DNA of 64,000 bases from Actinomycetospora endophytica (GCF_021026375.1 NZ_JAJNDB010000001.1:1054001-1118000); one strand, 5' to 3'. Positions 1 to 9,053 are shown, counted from the first letter of the stretch. Program-made: numbers and translations. Notes: generated by a model from the letters alone, not told the origin.

Positions 1-357
1 GACTGGGTCCGCTACGCCGGGTTGGCGTCGCACCCGCATCACGAACGGGCGCGGCACTACCTGCCGGAGGGGCCCGGGTCGGTGTTCGCGTTCGGGGTCC
101 GCGGCGGCCGCGAGGCGGGGCAGCGATTCATCGAGTCGGTGCAGCTGTGCAGCCACCTCGCCAACATCGGCGACGCCCGCACCCTGGTGCTGCACCCGGC
201 GTCGACCACGCACCAGCAGCTCTCCGAGGACCAGCTGCGCGAGGGCGGGGTGCGCCCCGACCTCATCCGGATCAGCGTGGGCATCGAGGACGTCGACGAC
301 ATCCTCTGGGACCTCGACCAGGCGCTGACCGCCGCAGTGAAGGAGACGACCTCGTGA
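1..357 (+). CDS. O-acetylhomoserine sulfhydrylase (MetY-type), C-terminal part
   Basis: Open from the first base of the window, so the start and the PLP lysine lie upstream. The last 118 residues match the C-terminal domain of Cys/Met-metabolism PLP enzymes, with [11 protein letters not shown] followed by a [19 protein letters not shown] stretch. These enzymes make homocysteine (or methionine) from O-acetylhomoserine and sulfide (or methanethiol). The stop TGA overlaps the GTG start of the next gene (GTGA), so the two are probably translated together. MetY rather than cystathionine gamma-synthase is favoured by the CoA-binding neighbour, but the visible part cannot prove it. Confidence 0.85.
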   Translation, partial: DWVRYAGLASHPHHERARHYLPEGPGSVFAFGVRGGREAGQRFIESVQLCSHLANIGDARTLVLHPASTTHQQLSEDQLREGGVRPDLIRISVGIEDVDDILWDLDQALTAAVKETTS

Positions 358-845
358 CCGCGACGACCTGGACCGGACCCGGCGCGTTGGAGCGCCAGGA
401 GATCCTGCGGCGGACGAGGACCGTGGCGATGGTGGGCGCGTCGGCGAACCCGGCGCGGGCGTCGAACTTCGTCGCGACCTACCTGCTGTCGTCGACCGAG
501 TTCGACGTCTACTTCGTCAACCCGAACGCGGACGAGATTCTCGGCAAGCCGGTCTGGCCCTCGCTGGCCGCACTGCCGGTGGTGCCCGACCTCGTCGACG
601 TGTTCCGCCGCCCCGAGGACCTCGGCGGCGTGCTCGACGAGACGATCGCCGTCGGGGCGTCGACGTTCTGGCTGCAGTTCGGGCTCTACGACGAGGACCT
701 GGCCCGTCGCGGCGAGGCGGCCGGGCTGACCGTCGTCATGGACCGCTGCCTCAAGGTCGAGCACGCCCGCTTCCACGGCGGCCTGCACCTGGCCGGGTTC
801 AACACGGGCGTGATCAGCTCGCGTAGGTGCGCTCCGCGCTTGTGA
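354..845 (+). CDS. CoA-binding domain protein (YccU-like)
   Basis: 163 aa, single Rossmann-type CoA-binding domain. The nucleotide loop is [12 protein letters not shown] near residue 22, then [20 protein letters not shown] and VDVFRRPED, and a C-terminal [12 protein letters not shown]. These are the usual marks of the YccU family, for which no reaction is established. The GTG start overlaps the stop of the sulfhydrylase gene by four bases and the pair is often found together in actinobacteria. The last residues (SSRRCAPRL) run into a palindromic terminator, and the stop TGA lies inside its left arm. Confidence 0.85.
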   Translation: MTATTWTGPGALERQEILRRTRTVAMVGASANPARASNFVATYLLSSTEFDVYFVNPNADEILGKPVWPSLAALPVVPDLVDVFRRPEDLGGVLDETIAVGASTFWLQFGLYDEDLARRGEAAGLTVVMDRCLKVEHARFHGGLHLAGFNTGVISSRRCAPRL

Positions 846-882
846 GCACTCATTGACGCTCTGGCATCAATGAGTGCTCACA
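841..882. terminator. Palindromic bidirectional terminator, copy 1
   Basis: A perfect 16-bp inverted repeat (arms 841-856 and 867-882, starting TGTGAGCACTCATTGA) around a 10-nt loop CGCTCTGGCA. It lies between two convergent genes and contains the stop codon of the upstream one. Inside the loop GCT and GGC can pair further after a C-A mismatch. There is no T-tract, as is usual in actinobacteria. A second copy with compensating changes is at 7673-7712. Confidence 0.75.
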
Positions 883-887
883 TGCCG

Positions 888-2183
888 TCAGGCACCCAGG
901 ACCGGATAGCCCGACGGCGGGTCGGTGCGGTCCGGGTCGAACGCGTACCCCTCGGGACGGACCACCTCGTCCGGGACCTTCGGCGTCGAGCCCGGCGGAT
1001 AGTGCTTGCCGTCGAGGGGCCAGTCGTAGCCCTCGAGCTCGTCGGTGTGCGTCCCGAGGATCTCGCCCGACCGCTCGTACTCCTCGAGCACGGCCGGCAG
1101 CCCGTAGGCCTGCACCGGGCAGACCTTCATGCACACCGAGCACCCGGCTGCCTGCGTGACGATCGGCAGGCACCGCTTGGTGTTGAGCTTCGCCTTGACG
1201 ACGCCGCGGTGCTCGCGCCGCCGTCCCGGGATCGCCCCGACGGGACAGCGCCGGACGCACGCCTGGCAGCGGTCGCACACCCCCTCGATCCCGAAGTCGA
1301 CGGGCTCGTCGAGCGGGAGCGGCGCATCGGTGTGGATGACGTTGATCCGGCACCGCGAACCGGCGTGCGGGGTGAGCAGCTGGCCGTTCAGGCCGAGCTG
1401 CCCGAGACCGGCCGCCACCGCGTAGTGGATGAACATCGACTCGCCGATGTAGGACTCGGCGCGGGCGGAGAACCCCCGGGCGTGCAGCCAGCGCGTGAGC
1501 TCGACGAGCCGGTCCTGCAGCTGCGCGTACGTCGAGAGGGCCGCCTGCTCGGAGCGCTCGGCCGGGATGCGCTGCGTCGCCTCGTAGTTCTGCTCGAGGA
1601 TGCAGACGATGACGCGGTCGCCCACCTCGGGCCCGGGGAACTCGGCGAACTGGTAGCGCGGGTCGTACGACGTCACGCCCGTCGCCGAGATCCCGAGCGC
1701 AGCCGCCTCGGCCCGCAGCGACCCGGCGAGCGTGGTCGGATCCTCGGCCGTGGCCCGCCCGGCCGGCTCGCTGCGGGAGGCGATCAGCTGCGTCGTCGAA
1801 CGGACCAGGCGCGGCGCGACCGACACCAGCGCCGGCCACAGGTACCCGGACACCTTCGCGACGGCATCGGCGTGCAGCGCGAAGAAGTGGTGCAGCGGGC
1901 GGTCGCGGGCGGCCTCGTCCTCCGCCGCGGACGTCCGGCCGATCCCGGGCTGGGTCCGCAGCTCCGCGGGCGGTTCCGGGACGGCCGCGGTCCACGGCCG
2001 GGCGGGCGAACGCAGCCGCGGCACCGCGGACGCCGGCACCGCGGGCACGCGCCCGAGCCACGCCAGACGGGCCGGGTGCACGAGCCGCCCCATCACCGGT
2101 TCCGCCCGGTGGAGCACCTCGTGGCTGAGCCGCATCCACGTCCGGCCGACGAGTCCCCGGGGGCGCACCGTTTCCTGGGTCAC
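888..2183 (-). CDS. Epoxyqueuosine-reductase-like / reductive-dehalogenase-like 4Fe-4S protein
   Basis: 431 aa, GTG start. The C-terminal half carries two ferredoxin clusters: CDRCQACVRRCPVGAIPG (near residue 300) and CLPIV..CSVCMKVCP (near 335-350). Ahead of them is a QueG/RdhA-like corrinoid-domain core (IGESMFIHYAVAAGLGQLGLNG, then CRINVIHTDAPL). QueG family members use cobalamin and Fe-S clusters to reduce epoxyqueuosine in tRNA. The longer N-terminus and the GQLGLNGQLLTP segment fit the wider family of cytosolic RdhA-like proteins better than true QueG. No Tat signal is visible, so a respiratory dehalogenase is unlikely. The substrate is unknown. Confidence 0.7.
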   Translation of the reverse strand: MTQETVRPRGLVGRTWMRLSHEVLHRAEPVMGRLVHPARLAWLGRVPAVPASAVPRLRSPARPWTAAVPEPPAELRTQPGIGRTSAAEDEAARDRPLHHFFALHADAVAKVSGYLWPALVSVAPRLVRSTTQLIASRSEPAGRATAEDPTTLAGSLRAEAAALGISATGVTSYDPRYQFAEFPGPEVGDRVIVCILEQNYEATQRIPAERSEQAALSTYAQLQDRLVELTRWLHARGFSARAESYIGESMFIHYAVAAGLGQLGLNGQLLTPHAGSRCRINVIHTDAPLPLDEPVDFGIEGVCDRCQACVRRCPVGAIPGRRREHRGVVKAKLNTKRCLPIVTQAAGCSVCMKVCPVQAYGLPAVLEEYERSGEILGTHTDELEGYDWPLDGKHYPPGSTPKVPDEVVRPEGYAFDPDRTDPPSGYPVLGA

Positions 2184-2219
2184 ACCCGATTGTTGCCCCG
2201 AGCTAATGATTCCTAATCG

Positions 2220-2636
2220 TCAGCGGTTCCTCGCGGTGGGCAGGAACGCCCAGACCGCCACGACGACGGCGCCGATCGTCAGGATCATCGCCCCCGGGAC
2301 GTGGATGTAGAGGGTCCGACCGCTGCCGTACCAGGCCTGGACGAAGGTCAGGACGAAGACCACCGCGGCGACGACCCCGGGCCACAGCGGCGCCCCGCGC
2401 AGCCGCCAGTAGGCCAGCGCCGCGAGGGCCGCCAGGCCGGACAGGACGTGCAGCACGATGGCCCCGCCGGCGTGGATCGGCTCGACCGCCTCGTTGCCGC
2501 CCCGGGTGACCAGTTCGCCCGCGGTGAGGAACTGCACGAGCAGGTTCAGCACGGTCAGCGCGGCGAACACGCGCAGCGTCGTCAGGAGCGGGTCGGACGT
2601 GCGCACGGCAGGCATGGCGCCGGTCGTGTGAGCCAT
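2220..2636 (-). CDS. Small four-helix integral membrane protein
   Basis: 138 aa. ATG is preceded by GAGAGGA at a good distance; a longer upstream reading is possible but lacks a clear ribosome site. Four hydrophobic segments are visible: about residues 18-40 (LRVFAALTVLNLLVQFL), 57-77 (GAIVLHVLSGLAALAAL), 86-105 (WPGVVAAVVFVLTFVQ) and 112-132 (HVPGAMILTIGAVVVAVWAFL). A histidine in helix 2 and one in helix 4 (IHVPG) could be structural. No enzymatic motif is seen and no function is assigned. It lies downstream of, and divergent from, the acetyltransferase gene at 2723. Confidence 0.7.
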   Translation of the reverse strand: MAHTTGAMPAVRTSDPLLTTLRVFAALTVLNLLVQFLTAGELVTRGGNEAVEPIHAGGAIVLHVLSGLAALAALAYWRLRGAPLWPGVVAAVVFVLTFVQAWYGSGRTLYIHVPGAMILTIGAVVVAVWAFLPTARNR

Positions 2637-2722
2637 TCGGGGTCCTCTCGGATGGTGGGGGGACGATCGGAGTACCCGCCACGGAGGCGCGGGGACCGAA
2701 TTCGCACGGTTGAAGGAACAAT

Positions 2723-3217
2723 ATGTTGTCACCCGTCCTGGCGACATGTGAGATCGCTGGGGATCCGCTGTTCGTCCGGCGAGCGGTCGCCGACGACGTC
2801 CGGGCGCTGGCCGCACTCCTGGGCGCCGACCCGGTGACGGCGGCCCGCGGCGACTCCGGCGACGGCGACCTCGCCGACTACGGGCGCGGGTTCGCGGCCG
2901 TCGACGCCGACCCGCACCAGTTGCTCGTCGTGCTCACCGGCGCCGAGGCCGTCGTCGGGACCCTCCAGATCTCCTTCCTGCCCGGCCTGGCGCGACGAGG
3001 CGCCTGGCGGGGTCAGCTGGAGTCGGTGCACGTCGCGGCGTCGGCGCAGGGCCGGGGGCTCGGCTCGTGGCTGGTCGGGTGGGCGGTCGACGAGTGCCGA
3101 CGGCGGGGGTGCGGGCTCGTGCAGCTGACGAGCGCCTCGGAGCGCGAGGGGGCGCATCGCTTCTACGAGCGGCTGGGGTTCGCCGCGAGCCACGTCGGCT
3201 TCAAGCGCACCCTCTAG
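2723..3217 (+). CDS. GNAT-family N-acetyltransferase
   Basis: 164 aa. The acetyl-CoA loop is seen as ESVHVAASAQGRGLGSWLVGWAV (V-x-x-x-Q-G-x-G-x-x-L pattern, about residues 104-125), with the usual C-terminal GAHRFYERLGF. The ATG at 2723 follows GAAGGA. GNAT enzymes transfer an acetyl group to an amine. The N-terminus looks like the phosphinothricin/aminoglycoside-related GNATs, but no substrate can be named. It stands alone, divergent from the membrane protein gene. Confidence 0.85.
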   Translation: MLSPVLATCEIAGDPLFVRRAVADDVRALAALLGADPVTAARGDSGDGDLADYGRGFAAVDADPHQLLVVLTGAEAVVGTLQISFLPGLARRGAWRGQLESVHVAASAQGRGLGSWLVGWAVDECRRRGCGLVQLTSASEREGAHRFYERLGFAASHVGFKRTL

Positions 3218-3614
3218 CCGGGGGACGGCGAACGCCGGTCAATGATCAGGGAGTTGCCACACGGACGAATCACGATCCGCGGGCCGTGCAGCGACTCCCT
3301 CGCCCATCCTGCGGTGGGTTTCCCGGCGGCCGGTGCCCGCGAGGGGTGCTGGAGGCAGGCAGCAGCCGTGCTCGAGGTGCGTGACGTGCTCCTGATCAAC
3401 GCGCCCGGGCCGGCCCACACCACGAGGGGCACAACAGTCATCACACCGGCGCGCCCGCGCGGCGTGATGTGCTCCTGATCAACGTCCCCCGTCCGCACGG
3501 AGCCGCCGCCCCTCGACGTCGTCGGGAATCCGCTCGCGCCGCGGGGGACAATGGAATGCCGGAGCGCACGCACGCGCTGATCCACGAGCACCGCTTCACG
3601 ACCCCGGGACCGGA
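3218..3614. other. Intergenic region with direct repeat, no gene seen
   Basis: About 400 bases with no convincing coding signal between the acetyltransferase and hrpA genes. It holds a 23-bp direct repeat (see separate entry) and a further TGATCAGG-like site near 3243. The promoter of hrpA should lie in its right part, but no clear -35/-10 pair was found. Confidence 0.5.
3379..3484. repeat. Pair of 23-bp direct repeats, 83 bp apart
   Basis: Copies at 3379-3401 and 3462-3484 differ at one base (GCGTGACGTGCTCC versus GCGTGATGTGCTCC, both then TGATCAACG). Each holds the palindrome TGATCA. A related TGATCAGGGAG is at 3243 on the plus strand. They could be a short interspersed element or paired regulator sites for hrpA. 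Confidence 0.6.
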
Positions 3615-6600
3615 GTGACCACACCCACCATCGACCACCGCGAGCTGACCACCCGTGTCCGCGCCCTCGGCGGCGCCGACGCGCACCGGCTGGCCCGCCG
3701 GCTCGACGGCACCCGGAAGATCGCCGACGAGGCGAAGCGGGCCGGGACGCTGGAGCGGATCGCGGCCGACGTCGAGAAGGCCGAGCAGCGTCTCGAGCGC
3801 CGCCGGGCGTCGGTGCCCGCGGTGTCGTACCCGGAGCAGCTCCCGATCTCGGAGCGGGTCGACGACATCAAGGCGGCGCTCGAGAGCCACCAGGTCGTGG
3901 TCGTCGCGGGCGAGACCGGGTCGGGCAAGACGACGCAGCTGCCCAAGATCGCGCTGGAGCTCGGGCGCGGGGTGCTCGGGACGATCGGGCACACCCAGCC
4001 GCGGCGGATCGCGGCGCGCACGGTCTCGGAGCGGGTGGCCGAGGAGCTCGGGACGCAGGACTCCGACGTCGTCGGGTACCAGGTGCGCTTCACCAGCCAC
4101 GCGAGCGAGGACACGCTCGTCAAGCTGATGACCGACGGCATCCTGCTCGCCGAGATCCAGCAGGACCGGCTGCTGCGCCGCTACGACACGCTGATCATCG
4201 ACGAGGCCCACGAGCGCAGCCTCAACATCGACTTCCTGCTCGGCTACCTCGCGCAGCTGCTCCCGCGCCGGCCCGACCTCAAGGTGATCATCACCTCGGC
4301 GACGATCGATCCGGAGCGGTTCTCGAAGCACTTCGGCGACGCGCCGATCATCGAGGTCTCCGGGCGGACGTTCCCCGTCGAGGTCCGCTACCGGCCGCTG
4401 GTCGATCCCGACGATGCCGGCGGGGCGAGCGGAGCGACGGGGAACGGCAGCGCAGCCGAGGAGCGCGACCAGCTCGACGGCATCGTCGACGCCGTCGAGG
4501 AGCTGCGCCGCGAGGGCCCGGGCGGCGACGTGCTCGTGTTCCTCGCCGGCGAGCGGGAGATCCGCGACACCGCCGACGCCCTGAACGCGCTCCCGGACCG
4601 ACCGACCGATCCGCTCGACGTCCTCCCGCTCTACGCACGCCTCTCGGCCGCCGAGCAGCACCGGGTGTTCGAGCCCGGGCGGAGCAACCACCGGCGCATC
4701 GTCCTCGCCACCAACGTCGCCGAGACCTCGCTGACGGTGCCGGGCATCCGTTACGTCATCGACCCCGGGCTCGCCCGCATCTCGCGCTACAGCCAGCGCA
4801 CCAAGGTCCAGCGGCTCCCCATCGAGAAGATCTCCCAGGCCAGCGCCACCCAACGCGCCGGGCGCTGCGGCCGCGTCGCCGACGGCATCTGCGTCCGGCT
4901 CTACTCCGAGGACGACTTCGACGCCCGCCAGGAGTTCACCGACCCGGAGATCCAGCGCACCAACCTCGCGTCGGTGATCCTCCAGATGGCCGGCGCCAAG
5001 CTCGGGCCGATCGAGGAGTTCCCCTTCGTCGACCCGCCGGAGACGCGGGCGATCCGGGACGGCGTCCGGCTGCTCACCGAGCTCGGGGCCGTCGTCGACG
5101 GGGACGCCACGCGGCTGACCGACATCGGGCGCAACCTCGCGCGGCTGCCGGTGGACCCGCGGATCGCCCGGATGATCCTGGCCGCGGACCAGCTCGGCTG
5201 CCTGCACGAGGTCACCGTGATCGCCGCCGGGCTCTCCGCCCAGGACCCCCGCGAGCGGCCGACCGAGAAGATCGCCGAGGCGGACGCGGCGCACGCGCGC
5301 TTCACCGACGCGCGCTCGGACTTCCTGTCGTGGCTGCACCTGTGGGAGCACGTCCGGACCAGCCGCCGCGAGCTCTCCGGCAACCGGTTCCGCAAGCAGT
5401 GCGCCGCCGAGTACCTGAACTTCCTGCGCATCCGCGAGTGGCAGGACCTCGCCGCGCAGCTGCGCCAGCTCGGCGACGAGCTCGGGCTGACCCGCAACGA
5501 GCCGGGACAGGAGATCACCAAGGACCTGGCCGACCGGGTGCACCAGGCGCTGCTCACCGGCCTGCTCTCGCAGCTCGGGCTGGCGCACGAGCCGCCGAAA
5601 CCGAAACAGGGCCAGCCGAAGCCCAAGCGGAAGCCGATCACCGAGTACGAGGGCTCCCGCGGCGCCCGGTTCGCCGTCTGGCCCGGCTCGACGCTCGCCA
5701 AACGGCCCCCGACCTTCGTCATGGCCGCGGAACTCGTCGAGACCTCCCGGCTGTGGGCCCGCACCGTCGCCGGCATCGATCCCGCCTGGGCCGAACAGGC
5801 GGCAGGGGACCTCGTCACGCGCACCTACTCCGAGCCGCGCTGGTCGAAGCGACGGGGCAGCGCGGTCGCCACGGAGCGGGTGACGCTGTTCGGGGTGCCG
5901 CTGGCGATGGACCGCTCGGTCGACTTCGGACGCATCGACCCGGAGCTCTCACGCGAGCTGTTCCTGCGGCACGCGCTGGTCGAGGGCGACTGGAACGGCA
6001 GGCACGCGTTCGTGCGCCGCAACGCCGCCGAGCTGGAGCGGGTCGCGGAGATGGAGCGCCGCGCCCGCCGCGAGCTGCTGGTCGACGAGGACACGATCTT
6101 CCGGTTCTACGACGAGCGGGTCCCGGCGTCGGTGGTCTCGGCCCGGCACTTCGACCGCTGGTGGCAGAAGGCGTCCCGCCGGGATCCGCACCTGCTCGAC
6201 CTCGACCCGCGCGCGCTGCTCGCCCACGAGGCTCCCGACGCCGAGGCGTACCCCGACGAGTGGCGCGCGGGCGGCCTGACGCTGCCGCTGTCCTACGCCT
6301 TCGAACCGGGCGCGGAGCACGACGGCGTCACGGTGACCGTCCCGCTCGCGGTGCTCGGGCAGGTCCGCGCCGAGGACCTGGCGTGGCAGGTCCCGGGGCT
6401 GCGCGAGGAGATGCTGACCTCGCTGGTCCGCTCGCTGCCCAAGCCGCTGCGCCGGTCGCTCGTCCCCGCCCCGGACACCGCCCGGGCGCTGCTCGCCCGG
6501 CTGGCGGCCGACCGGCGACCCGCCGACGGCGAACCGCTGCTGGGCGCCGTCTCCGACGCGGTCAAGCGCCTCTCCGGCGTCGACGTGCCGGTCGACGCGT

Positions 6601-7676
6601 GGAACGTCGCCGGGCTCCCGTCGCACCTGCGACTCACGTTCCAGGTGATCGACGACGACGGGTCGGCGGTCGCCGACGGCACGGACCTGAACGCGCTGCG
6701 GCGCACGTACGCGCAGGAGACGAAGGCCGCCGTCGCGAAGGTGGCCGACGGACTGGAGCGGCGCGGGCTCACGTCGTTCGCCGAGGTCGGCGAGCTGCCG
6801 CGGACGCGGGAACAGGAACGCTCCGGCGGCACCGTCACCGCGCACCTCGCACTGGTGGACGAGGGGACCCGCACCGACCCGGCGGGCAGCGTCGGGGTCG
6901 GCGTCTTCGACTCGGCCCTCGAGGCCCGCGACGCGATGCGCGCCGGCACCCGGCGGCTGCTGCTGCGCGCGGTGAGCTCCCCGGCGAAGGCCCTGGTGCG
7001 CTCGCTCGACAACCGGGCGGTGCTGCGGCTGCGCGGGTCGATGGCCGAGTCGGGGTACCGCGACGTCGCCGACCTCGCGGACGACTGCGTGGTCGCCGCG
7101 ATCGACGGCCTGGTCTCCGCCCGCGGCGGACCGGCGTGGAATCCGCCGGCGTTCGAGACGCTGCGCGCCGACGTCACGGCCCGCCTGGCCGGCGGCGCGG
7201 CGGAGGTCCTCACCCGCGCCGAGGCGGTGCTGGCCGAGGCGAACACCGTCCGGCTGGCCCTCGACGAGCTCGCCGCGCGCCCCGGCAGCGGCATGCTCGA
7301 CGCGGCCCTCGACGACGTCCGGGCGCAGCTGTCCGCGCTGGTCGGCGGCCGGTTCGCCTCCCGGCACGGGGTGACCCGCCTGCCCGACGTCGTGCGCTGG
7401 CTGCGCGCGGCGGCGAAGCGGCTGGAGAAGCTGCCCACCGCCCCGCGACGCGACGCCGAGCTGACCGACGAGGTGCACGCCGTCGCGGCCGACTACCGGG
7501 CACGTCGGGAGAAGGCGGAGCAGGAGCCGCGCACGTTCGACCGCGACGCCTGGGACGCCGTCGCCGCGATGATCCAGGAACTGCGGGTCAGCCGGTTCGC
7601 CCAGGAGGTCGGCACCGCCGGGTCGATCTCACCGCAGCGGATCGCGAAGGCCCTGGGTGCGCTGACGCGCCCGTGA
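3615..7676 (+). CDS. hrpA: ATP-dependent RNA helicase HrpA (DEAH box)
   Basis: 1353 aa, close to the usual 1300 of bacterial HrpA. Walker A GETGSGKTTQLPK is near residue 99, DEAH in LIIDEAHERSLN near 194, the SAT motif in ITSATIDPERF, motif VI in TQRAGRCGR, then the helicase-associated HA2 domain, OB fold and the long DUF3418 C-terminal region. HrpA unwinds RNA and helps rescue stalled or collided ribosomes. The GTG at 3615 has a poor Shine-Dalgarno (GGAG too close), so the exact start is uncertain by some codons; the protein begins with the expected charged ELTTRVRAL helix. The stop lies inside the following palindromic terminator. Confidence 0.95.
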   Translation: MTTPTIDHRELTTRVRALGGADAHRLARRLDGTRKIADEAKRAGTLERIAADVEKAEQRLERRRASVPAVSYPEQLPISERVDDIKAALESHQVVVVAGETGSGKTTQLPKIALELGRGVLGTIGHTQPRRIAARTVSERVAEELGTQDSDVVGYQVRFTSHASEDTLVKLMTDGILLAEIQQDRLLRRYDTLIIDEAHERSLNIDFLLGYLAQLLPRRPDLKVIITSATIDPERFSKHFGDAPIIEVSGRTFPVEVRYRPLVDPDDAGGASGATGNGSAAEERDQLDGIVDAVEELRREGPGGDVLVFLAGEREIRDTADALNALPDRPTDPLDVLPLYARLSAAEQHRVFEPGRSNHRRIVLATNVAETSLTVPGIRYVIDPGLARISRYSQRTKVQRLPIEKISQASATQRAGRCGRVADGICVRLYSEDDFDARQEFTDPEIQRTNLASVILQMAGAKLGPIEEFPFVDPPETRAIRDGVRLLTELGAVVDGDATRLTDIGRNLARLPVDPRIARMILAADQLGCLHEVTVIAAGLSAQDPRERPTEKIAEADAAHARFTDARSDFLSWLHLWEHVRTSRRELSGNRFRKQCAAEYLNFLRIREWQDLAAQLRQLGDELGLTRNEPGQEITKDLADRVHQALLTGLLSQLGLAHEPPKPKQGQPKPKRKPITEYEGSRGARFAVWPGSTLAKRPPTFVMAAELVETSRLWARTVAGIDPAWAEQAAGDLVTRTYSEPRWSKRRGSAVATERVTLFGVPLAMDRSVDFGRIDPELSRELFLRHALVEGDWNGRHAFVRRNAAELERVAEMERRARRELLVDEDTIFRFYDERVPASVVSARHFDRWWQKASRRDPHLLDLDPRALLAHEAPDAEAYPDEWRAGGLTLPLSYAFEPGAEHDGVTVTVPLAVLGQVRAEDLAWQVPGLREEMLTSLVRSLPKPLRRSLVPAPDTARALLARLAADRRPADGEPLLGAVSDAVKRLSGVDVPVDAWNVAGLPSHLRLTFQVIDDDGSAVADGTDLNALRRTYAQETKAAVAKVADGLERRGLTSFAEVGELPRTREQERSGGTVTAHLALVDEGTRTDPAGSVGVGVFDSALEARDAMRAGTRRLLLRAVSSPAKALVRSLDNRAVLRLRGSMAESGYRDVADLADDCVVAAIDGLVSARGGPAWNPPAFETLRADVTARLAGGAAEVLTRAEAVLAEANTVRLALDELAARPGSGMLDAALDDVRAQLSALVGGRFASRHGVTRLPDVVRWLRAAAKRLEKLPTAPRRDAELTDEVHAVAADYRARREKAEQEPRTFDRDAWDAVAAMIQELRVSRFAQEVGTAGSISPQRIAKALGALTRP

Positions 7677-7712
7677 GCAGTAATTGACGCTATAGCATCA
7701 ATTACTGCTCAC
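7673..7712. terminator. Palindromic bidirectional terminator, copy 2
   Basis: A perfect 15-bp inverted repeat (arms 7673-7687 and 7698-7712, starting GTGAGCAGTAATTGA) around the loop CGCTATAGCA, in which GCTA/TAGC can pair on. It lies between convergent hrpA and the DUF3040 gene and contains the hrpA stop. Compared with copy 1 it has two stem differences, each matched on the other arm. Confidence 0.75.
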
Positions 7713-7727
7713 AAGGCCGAAGGCCAC

Positions 7728-8039
7728 CTAGGGGTAGACCCGACCCTGGCGCAGCGCCCACACCACCAGCGTCGTCGGGATGACGACGAGCAGCGCCACC
7801 GCGGCGATCGCGAGCACCCACGCCGAGGAGAGCACCAGCGGCCCGACGGCGACCGGCACGACGACGGCGAGCACCAGCAGCAGCGTCCGCCAGCGGTGCC
7901 CGGGCCGCCGCACGTCACCCGTCGCCAGGGAGTCGGCGAACCCGGCGTCCCACCGATGCTCGTGGGCCGAGATCGCGGCGAGCACGGCCTGCTCGTGGCC
8001 GGTCAGCGGGGAAGGGTCGGGCGGGGTGGCGGGATTCAT
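7728..8039 (-). CDS. DUF3040 membrane protein
   Basis: 103 aa. The N-terminal part LTGHEQAVLAAISAHE..FADSLATG is the DUF3040 signature, followed by two membrane helices (about residues 51-68 and 72-90) separated by SSAW. The family is widespread in actinobacteria, usually as short proteins with an N-terminal L-x-x-x-E motif and two helices. No function is established. ATG at 8039 was chosen over a longer reading because the family begins shortly before the HEQ motif. Confidence 0.8.
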   Translation of the reverse strand: MNPATPPDPSPLTGHEQAVLAAISAHEHRWDAGFADSLATGDVRRPGHRWRTLLLVLAVVVPVAVGPLVLSSAWVLAIAAVALLVVIPTTLVVWALRQGRVYP

Positions 8040-8135
8040 GGCGGTGCTCCGGAACGACGTCGTTGTCCTCCGCCGACCAGGATGCCCCGCGCACGCCTCC
8101 CGCCCCACCCCCGAACCCGGGTGAATCGATGCGAT

Positions 8136-8582
8136 CTAGGGCTCCAGGCCCGTCGCGGCGAGGAACGAGCCGTCCATGTGGAACGGCACCGACTCGTGCT
8201 GGTGGACGATCAGCCAGCGCCCGTCGATGCGCCGCAGCCCGTACGTCGACCGGAACCACAGCGTGAACTCGCCGCCCTTCGTCCCCGTCATCGAGCTCAG
8301 CGTGTGCACGAACGCGACGTCGCCGTCGACGTGCACCGTGGGGTCCCGGTGCGCGAGCCGCGGCGGGGCGTCGAACGAGGCGATCCAGCCGGCGAGGGCG
8401 GCGACGTCTCCCTCGCGCGAGCCGGTGCCGTCGACGAGCGGCGGCGCGAGGCTGAAGACCACGGTGCCCTCGGCACACGTGTCCAGGGCCCGCGCGGCGT
8501 CGCCGGCGCCGATCGCGGCGTGCATCTCGTCGAGGGTGGCCAGGATCGCGTCGGTGTCGGTCCGGGTCTCGGTGCTGGTCAT
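8136..8582 (-). CDS. SnoaL/NTF2-like protein
   Basis: 148 aa, one cone-shaped NTF2-like domain: ILATLDEMHAAIGAGDAARALDTCAEGTVVF at the N-terminus, HVDGDVAFVHTLSSMTG in the middle and LRRIDGRWLIVHQHESVPFHMD at the end. The D-G-R-W-x-I-x-H-x-H motif is typical of the family members near ECF sigma genes (SnoaL-like domain). ATG at 8582 is 100 bases from the divergent DGPF gene. It may bind a small ligand and act with the neighbouring sigma factor, by analogy with ECF41-type systems, but here it is a separate gene. Confidence 0.8.
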   Translation of the reverse strand: MTSTETRTDTDAILATLDEMHAAIGAGDAARALDTCAEGTVVFSLAPPLVDGTGSREGDVAALAGWIASFDAPPRLAHRDPTVHVDGDVAFVHTLSSMTGTKGGEFTLWFRSTYGLRRIDGRWLIVHQHESVPFHMDGSFLAATGLEP

Positions 8583-8681
8583 CGCTGAACCTCCGTGAGT
8601 GGTGTCGGCCGGGTGTCGAAGCCGCGCCCCGGGTCTCGACACCCCGGCGAAGATTTCCTCGCGGACACCAGGAGGCCGGAA

Positions 8682-9053
8682 GTGAAGTTCATGATCCTGT
8701 TGCACTCGAACCCGCGGTTCGCCGAGCGCTGGGAGGCGCTGCCCCCGGAGCAGCGGTCGCGGTTCGGGGTCGACCACCTCGCGCTGACCCGCGAGCTCGC
8801 CGAGTCCGGGGAACTGGTCGCGTCCGAGGGGCTCGCCGACCCGTCCCTGGCGCGCTGGGTGTCCACCGCCGACGGCAGCCCGGTGGTGGCCGACGGCCCG
8901 TTCGCGGAGACCAAGGAGCACCTGGCCGGCTTCTACCTCGTCGACGTGGAGTCGGCCGGACGGGCGGAGGAGATCGGGGCGCGCGTGCCGGACGCGGTGT
9001 GGGGGCTCGTGGAGGTGCGGCCGATCCTCGACATGAGCGGCTGGGACGTGTGA
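8682..9053 (+). CDS. YCII-related (DGPF) protein
   Basis: 123 aa, GTG start with AGGAGG upstream. It carries the DGPF motif itself (VVADGPFAETKEHLAGFYLVD), which names the family. DGPF/YCII proteins are standard partners of ECF42 sigma factors and are usually encoded just upstream, as here: the stop TGA overlaps the GTG of the sigma gene by four bases. Their exact role is not settled; they may be enzymes or modulators of the sigma factor. Confidence 0.88.
   Translation: MKFMILLHSNPRFAERWEALPPEQRSRFGVDHLALTRELAESGELVASEGLADPSLARWVSTADGSPVVADGPFAETKEHLAGFYLVDVESAGRAEEIGARVPDAVWGLVEVRPILDMSGWDV

Noticed and set aside
888..2183. Respiratory reductive dehalogenase
   Set aside because: No Tat signal and no membrane anchor gene; QueG-like is the safer call.
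3441..5588. Long minus-strand frame (715 codons) under hrpA
   Set aside because: Typical high-GC shadow of a real gene, no family resemblance.
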